A stretch of 49,042 nt of DNA from a virus: positions 1 through 49,042 of IMG/VR virus record IMGVR_UViG_3300025674_007600; one strand, given 5' to 3'. The notes beneath the pieces are model-generated. The model was not told the origin of the DNA. It worked only from the letters and a program-made list of their open reading frames with translations, and did not search any database. This document shows, in pieces, positions 1-9,162 of this stretch. Position numbers and translations under genes: made by a program. How positions within the stretch are numbered: position 1 is the first letter of the stretch; the number at the start of each line of letters is the position of its first letter.

Positions 1-1127
1 TCTTCGTTGAAACACTCAAAGGAAGCAGCAACTGTTCTTGCTGTTGAGTCGTTCGCTATGCTTGGGTTGTTGAATTCAACGAGTGTGCTCGTGATCCTGT
101 TGACCGCTCCGATGGCTGCGTTGGCGTTGTTCGACGTGTTCAGCCTGTAAGTGATGGTTAGAGTTGTGTTTGCTGGCCCAATGCCCAACTTGTCTGAACC
201 CACAAGATCGGATGGGTCGAAAATGGCGTCTGTGACATAGTTCTTTGCCTGCCTTTGAAGGACAACATTTGACGGTTCAGCGAGGCCAGGTGTTGCAATC
301 TCTGTGTCGGAACCAAAGCCAAATTGTAATGTTGTTGTTCTTCTGTTTTTGGTGACTGTAAAACGACGAGTTGCGTTGAAAGGTCTTATTAGAGAAGGGG
401 CATTGTCCCTGGTGTTCTCGTCTCTGTTTGGGACTGCTTTGTAGACCACATCTTGTGAAAGATATTCGACTTCAAAGTATTCGTGACCCTCCGAATCAAA
501 AACACTGATGATTTCAACTAGGTTCGGCTCGCTTATGCGGACCTTTTTGAAACGCTCAAACGCGCCGATGTCAATATTTGTTACGCCAAACTCGCCTGAA
601 ATAACCTGTCCCATTGCCTTTATTGCATAGTTTGATGGGTTTCCTGTTGCGTCATCAATGTTTGCTGCGACGACATCGTTAGAAGGCTCGTCAAAACGGA
701 TGTCTTCCAGAAGAATGAAACTTGCACCCGAGGTGGAGGAGAAGGTCGTGTTTCTCTTGAGGATGGGCAAGTAGTCGTTGTTTGGCCCAAGGCCCACCGA
801 GTTTGCCGGGACGACGGCATAAACCGAGACCATCCCTGTTGTGGAGTTTGGTCCTGTAAACTTGTAGCCCGCCTGTCTTGCAAGGCGAAGAACATTGTTG
901 TATTCTGAGGCGGTGTCAAGGAATGACTCATTCACCTGATAGTCAAGGTAAAAAGACATAATATCGCCGACGTAGGCGACTGTATCGAGCATTAGAGAAC
1001 CAAAAGACGCCTCGCTAAAGTCTTTGAAAGTGTCAGGGTAGTATCTCTTTGTGTAATTTATGAGATCATCGCGAATAGAACTAAAGTCGCGACTTGTGTA
1101 GTCAATAGGAAATGTTCTTTTGGCCAT
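1..1127 (-). CDS. 6: Baseplate wedge protein, gp6-like (C-terminus outside window)
   Basis: About 375 codons are open from an ATG at 1127 to the window edge, so the C-terminus is missing. The N-terminus reads MAKRTFPIDYTSRDFSSIRD and continues with a segment around residues 40-60 (SFGSLMLDTVAYVGDIMSFY), which is the hallmark start of T4 gp6 and the wider baseplate J-like family. In T4, gp6 dimers form the inner ring of the baseplate wedge and transmit the sheath contraction signal. A Shine-Dalgarno-like GGAG lies about 10 bases before the ATG. The adjacent gp25-like gene supports the call, since gp25 and gp6 interact in wedge assembly. An ACTATTTATAA motif lies just upstream. The family call rests on recognised N-terminal sequence, not on a search. 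Confidence 0.85.
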   Translation of the reverse strand, partial: MAKRTFPIDYTSRDFSSIRDDLINYTKRYYPDTFKDFSEASFGSLMLDTVAYVGDIMSFYLDYQVNESFLDTASEYNNVLRLARQAGYKFTGPNSTTGMVSVYAVVPANSVGLGPNNDYLPILKRNTTFSSTSGASFILLEDIRFDEPSNDVVAANIDDATGNPSNYAIKAMGQVISGEFGVTNIDIGAFERFKKVRISEPNLVEIISVFDSEGHEYFEVEYLSQDVVYKAVPNRDENTRDNAPSLIRPFNATRRFTVTKNRRTTTLQFGFGSDTEIATPGLAEPSNVVLQRQAKNYVTDAIFDPSDLVGSDKLGIGPANTTLTITYRLNTSNNANAAIGAVNRITSTLVEFNNPSIANDSTARTVAASFECFNE

Positions 1128-1143
1128 CTAAAAGGTTCTCCAG

Positions 1144-1154
1144 TTATAAATAGT
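1144..1154 (-). promoter_or_regulatory. Intergenic ACTATTTATAA motif before the gp6-like gene
   Basis: The coding (minus) strand reads ACTATTTATAA in the 34-base gap between the gp25-like and gp6-like genes, 16 bases before the gp6 start codon. The complement contains TATAAATA, the core of T4 late promoters, but pointing away from the gene. The same element occurs at 34564-34574 and 47307-47317, and in shorter form at 43318-43328. Its position suggests transcription or translation control; the mechanism is not clear. Confidence 0.4.
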
Positions 1155-1161
1155 ATAAAAC

Positions 1162-1563
1162 TTAAGTTGAAACAGGAATAGTTAGGTCCGAAACAACATT
1201 GGCTGATGGGACTGAATAGCGAATTCTTATGAGGACTCTTGATTTATCCGTCTCCACTACGGAGCCGACGACCTCCGGACTGTCAACGCTCAAATCTAGG
1301 ATCCTAATGTAAGGGAGATATGTTGACACCTGCTGTTCTATTCTGCTTCGTATCACCCCCAATGTTGACGTTGTGTTCTGTTCGAATAGGTATCTTCTTA
1401 TTCCAACACCAAATTCTGGGAACATTATTCTTTCCCCAGGAGAAGTTAAAATAACCATTCGCAAGTTTTGTGCGGCCACTTGCGTAAGCGTCCTATTCAG
1501 CCCGTAAGCGCCGTCAATCGGATCTATTCTAAGTGGTAGCGCAACAGATAGTCCCTCTGCCAT
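1162..1563 (-). CDS. 25: Baseplate wedge protein, gp25-like
   Basis: A 133-residue protein of the GPW/gp25 family, nearly the length of T4 gp25 (132). The family pattern is visible: an N-terminal 'GLNRTLTQVAAQNLRMVILT' segment (residues 22-41), then SPGERIMFPEFGVGIRRYLF, where the phage gp25/lysozyme-like fold carries its conserved GxR...P.FG core, and a C-terminal amphipathic 'RIRYSVP' strand. In myoviruses gp25 joins the baseplate wedge to the first sheath ring and helps start sheath polymerisation. It sits directly between the giant protein gene and gp6 and is probably co-transcribed with both. Confidence 0.92.
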   Translation of the reverse strand: MAEGLSVALPLRIDPIDGAYGLNRTLTQVAAQNLRMVILTSPGERIMFPEFGVGIRRYLFEQNTTSTLGVIRSRIEQQVSTYLPYIRILDLSVDSPEVVGSVVETDKSRVLIRIRYSVPSANVVSDLTIPVST

Positions 1564-1575
1564 AACTCTCCTCCT

Positions 1576-4500
1576 TTATTCGCATTCCTCTCCGTCCTTG
1601 TTGAACGGGCGACTCAATAGTCTTCCTCTCTCCCACCAACGTAAGCCGTCTTCGAAGTTAACCTTTGGTTTAATTAGTTCTCTAATAGAATCTGGACCTC
1701 TTTCAGGGTCGGTTGGGTTGCCAGCATCGAAATCAATGGCCTGCGATGACTCATAAAGGCTTGTGAAAAGGATTTTTGCTTTTTGTCTTGAATCCTTGAA
1801 AGCCTGCGGGCCGCGAACCCACTTTCTAAACTTCTTGCCCTTTCTACCGCCGGCAACTTCCCACATGTCTCCACCCTCGCTTGGCCAGCCACTGTTGCCG
1901 ATGGCGTCAAAAAATGACATGGTGCTGTGGACTGCGAGGAGCGAGGTGTATCTTGGGATGGGGAAAATGTACTTGAACAATGTCTTGTACTCTGGGGTCT
2001 TTACGAGTTCTTCAATGAGACAGTAGACATCGTAAGAGTTTGGATCAAAGTTGGTAAACTCCTGATCTGGAATTGGGAGTTCAGCGGAAGCGATCGGGAT
2101 TAGGACTCTTTTGTTGTCACTCTTGCTTGTTACTCTGAAAGCCTTGTTGTTCATGATCTGCTCTTGCGTTATAAGTTCTCTGTTCATTTCAACGAATGGC
2201 CCATGAGACGCCCTTGTCGGCATGTAGCAGATTCTCAAACCAAACTTCCAGCCTTCGACCGGAATGTTGTGAACGTGTCCGTTGTCTTCTGTGTTTAGCC
2301 TTGACCTCTGGACTTCCCCGTTTACAATCTCGTGGTAGTGAGTGTTGCCGAGAGCGTCGGTGTGAACTGACGTTCTTCCGTTGCCCTTGAAGTCAATTTC
2401 GTAGGTGTGGTTGTGGTTTTCGATGAACTCGGTCTCGCCAGAAGGTGTTGGCTCGCCCCAGAACTCCGAAATGTCGCCCTTTAGACCTTCCGCCTTCTTT
2501 TCCTTGACATAACGATCCCAATCGTTGATGTTGACAACATTGTAAAGGTTTTCTGCTCGCTTTGAAACCCCCTTGACTCGGCGCGACTTGTCTTCGATCT
2601 TGATGTACTTTTCAAGAACAAATGGCCACTCCGTGTCTGGCTGGGAGCGTTTGAAGTTAGGGTTGAAACCCTTTGGACGAAGTTCGCCGTTGGTCTTCAA
2701 CTTTTGGATGTTGTGTGTCGTTCCGTCTCTCGGATCCGACTGGACATCGAATGGGCCGCCTTCAAATACTGAACCTCGGATCCACTCGTTGTTTACGCAG
2801 AAAAGGTGGTCCACGTTTGTCACAAGAGCAGGGAGAGTTGAGACAAACTTACTCTTTAGAGCCTCAAGTTCCTCTCTGATGTAAGGACCAAGAAGGATGA
2901 GGGCGTCTGCTTCGTTCTCTCTTAATGTCTGCTCAAACGCCAATTTCTTGGCAGCCTTTGCCTGAGCCTTGCTAAATCTGGAACTTCCTGAGCCCACCTG
3001 AATGACCTTGCTCGAAGCCGGTGTTGTGAAGAATCTTTTGAATGCATCCTGCGTTTTGATGGCAACATCAGAAAGAACTTCCGGCTGGCCGGCAAACTCT
3101 CTATAAAAGCCGTTAACAGTTCGAATGATTTTATTGAGGGCCTCTTCTTCTGCCGTACTAAAGTCTCCATCTGCGGCGCCGGACTCGCTCTCTCTTGTAA
3201 GCATTCCAGCATCAATCTTCCTTACCGTGTTGTTGACAACCTGCTCGATGAAGCGGAAGTAGTATTCTTCGTCTGTGGCGTTTGAACGACGAACACCGTC
3301 CTGGTAAAGTCCCTGCCTCATTCTTTCTGCGATGAAAGACTCAAGCAAGTTGTCGTAGTTTACATCATTGATCTCAAAAGCCGTGAAAATGGGTGTGGCG
3401 CGAAGAAACACGTCGAGAGCATAGATCCTAATTATTGCTCGGATTGCTCCTTCCATTCGGCCGGCGTCTTCCGGTGCCAAGATCCTGTCAAAAGGAGCCT
3501 CAACGGCACATAGCGGATCTCCTTGGAGTCGCTCATCTCTTGGGACTGTGTTTGTGAAATTATCGACAACCTCTTTTACATCAGACAGTTCAAAGATCGG
3601 CCTTGACGATGGTTCACAGCCGTCCAACTCTGGAACGAGAGCCTCTGCTATGTCCATCCAGCCGTCATAACGACGGGCTTGGACATAGAATGGTCGTGGA
3701 GCGTTCTTTGGATCCCTCTTGCCCAGGAGGCCACCGTACTTTTCAGCATCCATGTATTGTATTTTTGGCTGTTTGTAGGGGTCATAGCCAAACTTGAAAG
3801 CCTTTGAAAACTGGTTTAGGTCGATTTTGTTTCTTCTGTCTTTGTTTTGGTTTTCTTTTCTTTTACCAACATCATAGTCTTCAGGTGCTTTTTGACCCTT
3901 ATTACCCTTTCCTGTTTGGCCTGTTGAAATAAGGTAAGAAAGCCTTTGCAAGAAACCAGAGTTTATGGAGTCAAAAACATTTATTTTTTCATCTGGTGAT
4001 TTTGGACCCTTGAAGTATCTTCTTAGCCCTGCCTCCGATGAAACCTCTCTTATTCTCCTATCTGTGCTGTCTGTTACTTCTTGATAGATGCTTTCAAAAT
4101 ATCTGAAAAGATATTCTATCTGGTAAGAATCTGGAATGTCGTTTGAAACATCTAGCGATTCAAGAAGTCTTACAACATCTTGGTCATCAGTTCCTCTGAT
4201 CTTAAGGTCATAACTTGTGAAACTGTACTCATCGTTAAGGATCGACTCGGGAGGTAGGTCAGGCCCAACCTTCTTTATTTCATTTTTCTTTAAAGGATCG
4301 CCCTTGACACTCCTAATCTCTTCAACAACTTTGAGGTTGTAAACATTATCTTTGATCAACTCCCCGTCTTCATCAAACAAGTTATAATCATATTCCACGG
4401 AAACTGCGTAAGGGGAGCCCAAGCTCTCTCCTTTGTTGTTTTCAACTGGGAAAGACTCGTACTTTAAACGAACATCTGCGGAAGAAGTGTCTGGCGGTTG

Positions 4501-7500
4501 TAGGAGTCTTGCCTTTTTGCCGAAAGCCTCAACAAAAGAGTTGTGCTCCTCAGGGTCAAACCTTTTTCCTTCAATTCTGATATCTTTTAACTTCCTCTGT
4601 AGATCTTTATCCCAATTTTTTGGTTTTTTGTTTCCTGATAAGACGCCGGCAACACTTAAATTCTTACCATTTAGGGCATTAAATGTTCTCTCTTCTGGGG
4701 AGTGGACCTTGTGTCCGATTGTCTCTTTTGTCGGGTCTGGTCCAAAGATTTCCCTTTCGGCGCCGACTAATAGTTCATCTGCTGCTCTTTGGTATTTTTG
4801 TGGCCAGGTCGTTCTTCTATCATAGTTGAACTCATCAATCCAAAGCCTTAGGTACTTCTTTCGTGCTTTGATTCTTTCTCTGTTCTTCTTTTCTATCTTT
4901 TCAAGTTCCCTTAGGGCCTCGTCAATGCTGTCGTAGCCGCCCGGAATGTTGACGGTCTTGAACTCTGGCTCAAATGTTCTGTAGTTTTGCGCAAGCCAGG
5001 CGCCGACTGTTGGAGGGTAGCCGCCTCTGGAGTAGTTAGCAAAGTTTCCGAGTTCGTCATCAGTAAGCTGATTACCATAAATGTCTATCGGTGTACCCTT
5101 TCCAGTTGAGCCGGGGGCGCGAACAGCGCTGTCGCTGTAAGTTTCAAAGAATCCAAGGTCTTCTGCCAACGGAGCACCAAAGTTTCTGATCACGAAGTTG
5201 TGCTTCTTGAACGGGCGCCCCATCGTGTCAGAGAGGACTGCATTTAGAACACCACCATGGCCTGTGAAAAAGTTGATATTCCCCATAAGGTCTCGCAAGT
5301 GTGCTTCCTCAACTCTGTCAAATAACACATTTGTAACCTGGGAGTTTGCGTCTGCAAGGAACGGATCTGTTGCTGGGAGGAAGCCGTTTGGCGGACAACC
5401 AGCACCAGGCTCACTGTTGAGTGGCGGGAAGTTAGACATTGGGCCGTTTTGTAGGAGGTCAAGGAGATCTTGGAGATCCTGAACCGCCTGGTCCTTTAGT
5501 TTGTCTAACTCTTCGCGGCATTGGCGTTTTGTAAGTCCCTTCTGTCCGAGAAGATCACAGCGTAGATCATCGATCCTTGTTAGGACTTCTGGGGCACACG
5601 GGTAAATGGGTTGTAGAGCAGCCGGGGTTGTTCCTATGACATCGCGAAGACGATCGAGATCTGGGATGAATGTGCCGAGGGCTGGGAAGAAATTCTGAAT
5701 AGATCCTGGGTCACTAAACACATCACGGATGCAAGGAGAGTTGCTGGTTGCTGCGACTTCAAGGGCAAGCCTGATCGTCTCGTCGTTTGCCTCGCCAGCA
5801 AGGAGTTGAAGAAGTTGTCCCTGTGTAAGCATGAGGGACATGTCTTCGATGAAGTTTGCCATCTCTTGGTTAGAGAGTTCCTGCAAGCATGGATAGTTGT
5901 CGCCACCAAGAACCGAGAACAGTTTCTGTAGGGATTCAAGTAGATCCTCTTCTGTCGCCTCTGGGCAAAGGTTTTCGCGGAGAAGGTTTAGAAACTGGTT
6001 GTTGCCGGAAGCAAGACCAGCCAAGTTTGCCCCAAGAGCAGCGAGAGTCTCGCACGCAAGGGAAAGCAGTTTGTCGAGGATGAACTTTAGAATCTGCGCG
6101 AAAATAGCAAGAGCAGTGTCGATGATAGCATTTACAAGAGCAAGCAGGAGCCTTGTGGTGAGATCCTGTAAGAAAGCACCAATGCCGTCGCCCTTAGAGA
6201 AAACTGGAAGGGTAAGATCGGCATCCCACTGACAAATATCAAACTCCAAAGTGTTTAGAAAGTTGTCAAGCCTTGGGTTCGCCTTGATTGGGGAATTGAT
6301 TTTGCAAGGACTATTTTTTAGAAGTCTTGCGACAATGGGTGCGCCTGGGATCCTATTCATTGTCTGAAGCAAAGAGTCCGCCCCAACCATGTCAAGGATC
6401 ACTCTGCGGTAAGCATCTACAATTTCTTTTTGGATATTACCCAAAGCCTCACCATAAGTTCCGCCTGAACCTTGTGATGGGTTTCGTTGGTTGAAAGCAA
6501 GTTCACCTTCCGAGTCCAGGCCGAAGCCGCCGACACTTTCACTGTCGAAGACAAAGTTTTTGTTGAAATCTTTTAGTCTTTGTAGGAGTTCTTGTTCTGA
6601 CTCTGAAGTCTGTTGAACCGCATAAAAACCAACTGCTGGATTGGCATTTGGCGCCGTCTCGTAAAAGCCGCTTGACAATAGTTGTGAATAGGCATCGAAA
6701 TTAGTCGGAGAACTATTTTCCCCTAAGTCTCCTGCATTTAGCCTTCCTGCTAAATCAACCAACTCGGGGGGTGCCACTATGTCGAAGCCAGTAGAATCCA
6801 GTTCTGCAATGGCCTCTTCATATTCAGTAGTCCCAGGCTGTAACGTCCCGTCTGCTATTTGGTTTGCAAGTTTACGTTCTCTTAGTGAGAATGTGCCGCC
6901 TGAATAGTTGCCTGCTTGGTAACCGATGTCCCATGGTGCAGGAACGTCGCCTAATTCTGCCTCAATCCTGTCTGCAATGCGGCGTTGCTCTTCTGGCGGA
7001 AGACCAAGGAAAGTTCTTCCAAGGTAGTTATCGTCCATCGCGCCAAAGGCAGCCTTTGCAAGAGCCTTTGTTGAACTCTCCTCTCCCATGCCTTTTGCAA
7101 CACAGTCAGCGGCTGCTTTGATAAGTGCGAGCCAACCACACCAACCAATGCGGTCATTGACGCGAGCCATAAAGCCTTTTTGTTTGTCTCGGTAGAGTTC
7201 TCTGAAATTTCTTCTAACCTCTCTTCTGTTCTTGGGAGTGTTTTCTATTCCGAAATCTTCATTACTGGCAGAGAACGCGCCTCCAAAATCAAGGCCGTCT
7301 TCCGAAAAAAACTGGTTTGTATCAGATCTTGCTGCCTTTGCTGCTGCTCCGATCTCGTCTAAAACAATCGCGAGGTAAGGATCGGACACTGCAATCTTTC
7401 TTTTCGCTTCAGCAACAGAAGCATTTAGAATCTCCTCTGCTCGCTTAGGTGTTGTTGCAAATGCCTGGCCTGCCTTTTTCAGCGCGTCCTCTTCCTTATT

Positions 7501-9162
7501 ACAAGATTCAGGATCACCACCTTGTGAAAAGGCCAGCAAGAATGCATCTGGTGCACCAAGAAGAGTGTCCTCGATGCCAGACATCAACTGATCAAAATCT
7601 TCATCAACACTCGTATTTTTTACGAGGCACTTGTCTATTCTGTTCTGATCATAGATTGTGTTCCCATTGCTTCCGTAAAGGACTTCCAACGGAGGATAGG
7701 TGTAGTCGGTAACGACTTGTAGCCAAGGTGTGGGAGTTCTTGCAGTTAGATCGACATCTATTTCTGGGCCTGAACCGATGTAGTAAAGAGTTCTTGAGTC
7801 GATCCTCTTTATGGTTGCGTTTAGTTCTCTAAAAAGGCCCTTGTAGCGGCCGTTCTTTCCGATCGTAATATCTTCACAGCCAGGTTTGTTGAAGACAACT
7901 TGTCTTAGTTCGATCTCTTCCGGATTGTTGTCTTTCTTTTTGAACTTGAACGTGATCTTTTCTGGAACACGGTTTGGTCGTAGAGGACTGAAAGACATCC
8001 CGATTTCTTTTCTGGTAATCCAGTCCTTCACTGCCTCTCTGAACCTGTCTATTTGATCTGCTTCTTTCTCAAGGTTTAAGTAAACGCGCTCCCTTGTGTC
8101 GGAGTTGTTTGATGATTCAGCGAACGATGTTGCCGTGACAAACCGGCCGCCTTCGTAGGTCGCCCACCGCTTTGATTCTCCGTGGTAGACATTGAAAGCC
8201 TTGGAGATGCGACGGAGGGTAGGGACAAACTGGTTTCCTTCGTAAGTGACTTCTAACTTTGTCTCAAACTCTGTGTCGGGCTCTTGGACCAGGCGCTCCG
8301 GTAAGCGGTCAAAGACCTCAACTGGGATCTTGATTAGGAGCCTTGTGCGAGACTTTCTTTGGATTGGGACATGATATTCTGTTGTTGCAAGAGCAACAAG
8401 CGAATCGACGACATTTTCCTCTCTGGTTTCTAAGTCATAGCCAGGAACCTTTGGAGGGATCATAAAGTCAGCCACGCCGCCAATGCCGGCTCCAATGACC
8501 GCACCAGGGATTCCGCCACCCAAAGCGGCGCCGGCTACTGCGCCAACTGCTGCTCCTCCAAGAATATTGAATTTGTCGACTCTTGGGGGCTTCTCAACAT
8601 AAGTGTAAACTGTGATGAACTCGGACTTATTGAATAGGTCAAGGGCGTACTTTACAGCGCGCTCTTTCTGTTCATTGATGAACTTTCCATCTCTTTGGAA
8701 CTTCTCGATCGGAACGCCACCCTCAACTGCCGGGGAACCAAAGGTGTAAACCACACATTGCGTGCAGTCCTTGCCGTCAAAGAAGGTTTCGCCTTCGCCC
8801 ATCATTCGGTAATCTGGGACATAAGCAAACGGGTTTGGGCGACAAATCGGACATGGATCAGGCTCCTCTAGCCCAGGGCGCGGATCACAAACAAGGAACT
8901 TGAAACGCTCGACATCAAGCCCAGCCTCTTCCAGGGCGGCTTCGGTGAGGACAGGGCTGAATGGATCTGGACCCAATGAGCGAGGAGCAGGTGGCGGCTG
9001 GACATCGAGGGCGGCCCCCGCTTGGTCGGCGGCCCCCGCTTGGTCAATTGCCGAACCAGCCTGGCCGAAACGAAAGTTAGAGTTTCTGAGTTCCTCTAAC
9101 TCTCCTTCTGTTGCGAACTCTTCATAGGCAGATCTGCCACTTCTGTTTACTCTTATTGTCAT
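1576..9162 (-). CDS. Giant 2528-residue structural-region protein
   Basis: The largest gene in the window, ATG at 9162, 1 base overlapping the preceding gene. Visible features: a low-complexity Ala/Gly/Gln N-terminus with a DQAGAA repeat (residues 34-53); two Cys pairs, CPIC (104-107) and CTQC (133-136), likely a metal or disulfide site; a long Gly/Ala-rich hydrophobic stretch (about 201-235) like a glycine zipper, which could enter a membrane; a hydrophobic, Cys-rich middle region around residues 990-1230; and near the C-terminus (about 2245-2290) a His-rich segment with HNH, HYH and HVH pairs typical of metal-binding fibre-like beta structures. Placement between gp25 and the tail lysozyme suggests a baseplate or tail part. 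T4-like cyanophages have large VrlC-like proteins near these genes, but I cannot show this is one. Function unknown. Confidence 0.85.
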   Translation of the reverse strand: MTIRVNRSGRSAYEEFATEGELEELRNSNFRFGQAGSAIDQAGAADQAGAALDVQPPPAPRSLGPDPFSPVLTEAALEEAGLDVERFKFLVCDPRPGLEEPDPCPICRPNPFAYVPDYRMMGEGETFFDGKDCTQCVVYTFGSPAVEGGVPIEKFQRDGKFINEQKERAVKYALDLFNKSEFITVYTYVEKPPRVDKFNILGGAAVGAVAGAALGGGIPGAVIGAGIGGVADFMIPPKVPGYDLETREENVVDSLVALATTEYHVPIQRKSRTRLLIKIPVEVFDRLPERLVQEPDTEFETKLEVTYEGNQFVPTLRRISKAFNVYHGESKRWATYEGGRFVTATSFAESSNNSDTRERVYLNLEKEADQIDRFREAVKDWITRKEIGMSFSPLRPNRVPEKITFKFKKKDNNPEEIELRQVVFNKPGCEDITIGKNGRYKGLFRELNATIKRIDSRTLYYIGSGPEIDVDLTARTPTPWLQVVTDYTYPPLEVLYGSNGNTIYDQNRIDKCLVKNTSVDEDFDQLMSGIEDTLLGAPDAFLLAFSQGGDPESCNKEEDALKKAGQAFATTPKRAEEILNASVAEAKRKIAVSDPYLAIVLDEIGAAAKAARSDTNQFFSEDGLDFGGAFSASNEDFGIENTPKNRREVRRNFRELYRDKQKGFMARVNDRIGWCGWLALIKAAADCVAKGMGEESSTKALAKAAFGAMDDNYLGRTFLGLPPEEQRRIADRIEAELGDVPAPWDIGYQAGNYSGGTFSLRERKLANQIADGTLQPGTTEYEEAIAELDSTGFDIVAPPELVDLAGRLNAGDLGENSSPTNFDAYSQLLSSGFYETAPNANPAVGFYAVQQTSESEQELLQRLKDFNKNFVFDSESVGGFGLDSEGELAFNQRNPSQGSGGTYGEALGNIQKEIVDAYRRVILDMVGADSLLQTMNRIPGAPIVARLLKNSPCKINSPIKANPRLDNFLNTLEFDICQWDADLTLPVFSKGDGIGAFLQDLTTRLLLALVNAIIDTALAIFAQILKFILDKLLSLACETLAALGANLAGLASGNNQFLNLLRENLCPEATEEDLLESLQKLFSVLGGDNYPCLQELSNQEMANFIEDMSLMLTQGQLLQLLAGEANDETIRLALEVAATSNSPCIRDVFSDPGSIQNFFPALGTFIPDLDRLRDVIGTTPAALQPIYPCAPEVLTRIDDLRCDLLGQKGLTKRQCREELDKLKDQAVQDLQDLLDLLQNGPMSNFPPLNSEPGAGCPPNGFLPATDPFLADANSQVTNVLFDRVEEAHLRDLMGNINFFTGHGGVLNAVLSDTMGRPFKKHNFVIRNFGAPLAEDLGFFETYSDSAVRAPGSTGKGTPIDIYGNQLTDDELGNFANYSRGGYPPTVGAWLAQNYRTFEPEFKTVNIPGGYDSIDEALRELEKIEKKNRERIKARKKYLRLWIDEFNYDRRTTWPQKYQRAADELLVGAEREIFGPDPTKETIGHKVHSPEERTFNALNGKNLSVAGVLSGNKKPKNWDKDLQRKLKDIRIEGKRFDPEEHNSFVEAFGKKARLLQPPDTSSADVRLKYESFPVENNKGESLGSPYAVSVEYDYNLFDEDGELIKDNVYNLKVVEEIRSVKGDPLKKNEIKKVGPDLPPESILNDEYSFTSYDLKIRGTDDQDVVRLLESLDVSNDIPDSYQIEYLFRYFESIYQEVTDSTDRRIREVSSEAGLRRYFKGPKSPDEKINVFDSINSGFLQRLSYLISTGQTGKGNKGQKAPEDYDVGKRKENQNKDRRNKIDLNQFSKAFKFGYDPYKQPKIQYMDAEKYGGLLGKRDPKNAPRPFYVQARRYDGWMDIAEALVPELDGCEPSSRPIFELSDVKEVVDNFTNTVPRDERLQGDPLCAVEAPFDRILAPEDAGRMEGAIRAIIRIYALDVFLRATPIFTAFEINDVNYDNLLESFIAERMRQGLYQDGVRRSNATDEEYYFRFIEQVVNNTVRKIDAGMLTRESESGAADGDFSTAEEEALNKIIRTVNGFYREFAGQPEVLSDVAIKTQDAFKRFFTTPASSKVIQVGSGSSRFSKAQAKAAKKLAFEQTLRENEADALILLGPYIREELEALKSKFVSTLPALVTNVDHLFCVNNEWIRGSVFEGGPFDVQSDPRDGTTHNIQKLKTNGELRPKGFNPNFKRSQPDTEWPFVLEKYIKIEDKSRRVKGVSKRAENLYNVVNINDWDRYVKEKKAEGLKGDISEFWGEPTPSGETEFIENHNHTYEIDFKGNGRTSVHTDALGNTHYHEIVNGEVQRSRLNTEDNGHVHNIPVEGWKFGLRICYMPTRASHGPFVEMNRELITQEQIMNNKAFRVTSKSDNKRVLIPIASAELPIPDQEFTNFDPNSYDVYCLIEELVKTPEYKTLFKYIFPIPRYTSLLAVHSTMSFFDAIGNSGWPSEGGDMWEVAGGRKGKKFRKWVRGPQAFKDSRQKAKILFTSLYESSQAIDFDAGNPTDPERGPDSIRELIKPKVNFEDGLRWWERGRLLSRPFNKDGEECE
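9010..9045 (-). repeat. Perfect 18-base tandem duplication in the giant gene
   Basis: Two exact, adjacent copies (9010-9027 and 9028-9045) of an 18-base unit encode DQAGAA twice near the N-terminus of the giant protein. The reading frame is kept. It looks like a recent slippage event in a disordered linker. Confidence 0.9.

Noticed and set aside
4433-6232. Long plus-strand open frames opposite the giant gene
   Set aside because: They have no ribosome sites or recognisable domains and lie wholly within a well-supported minus-strand gene; they are codon-bias shadows.
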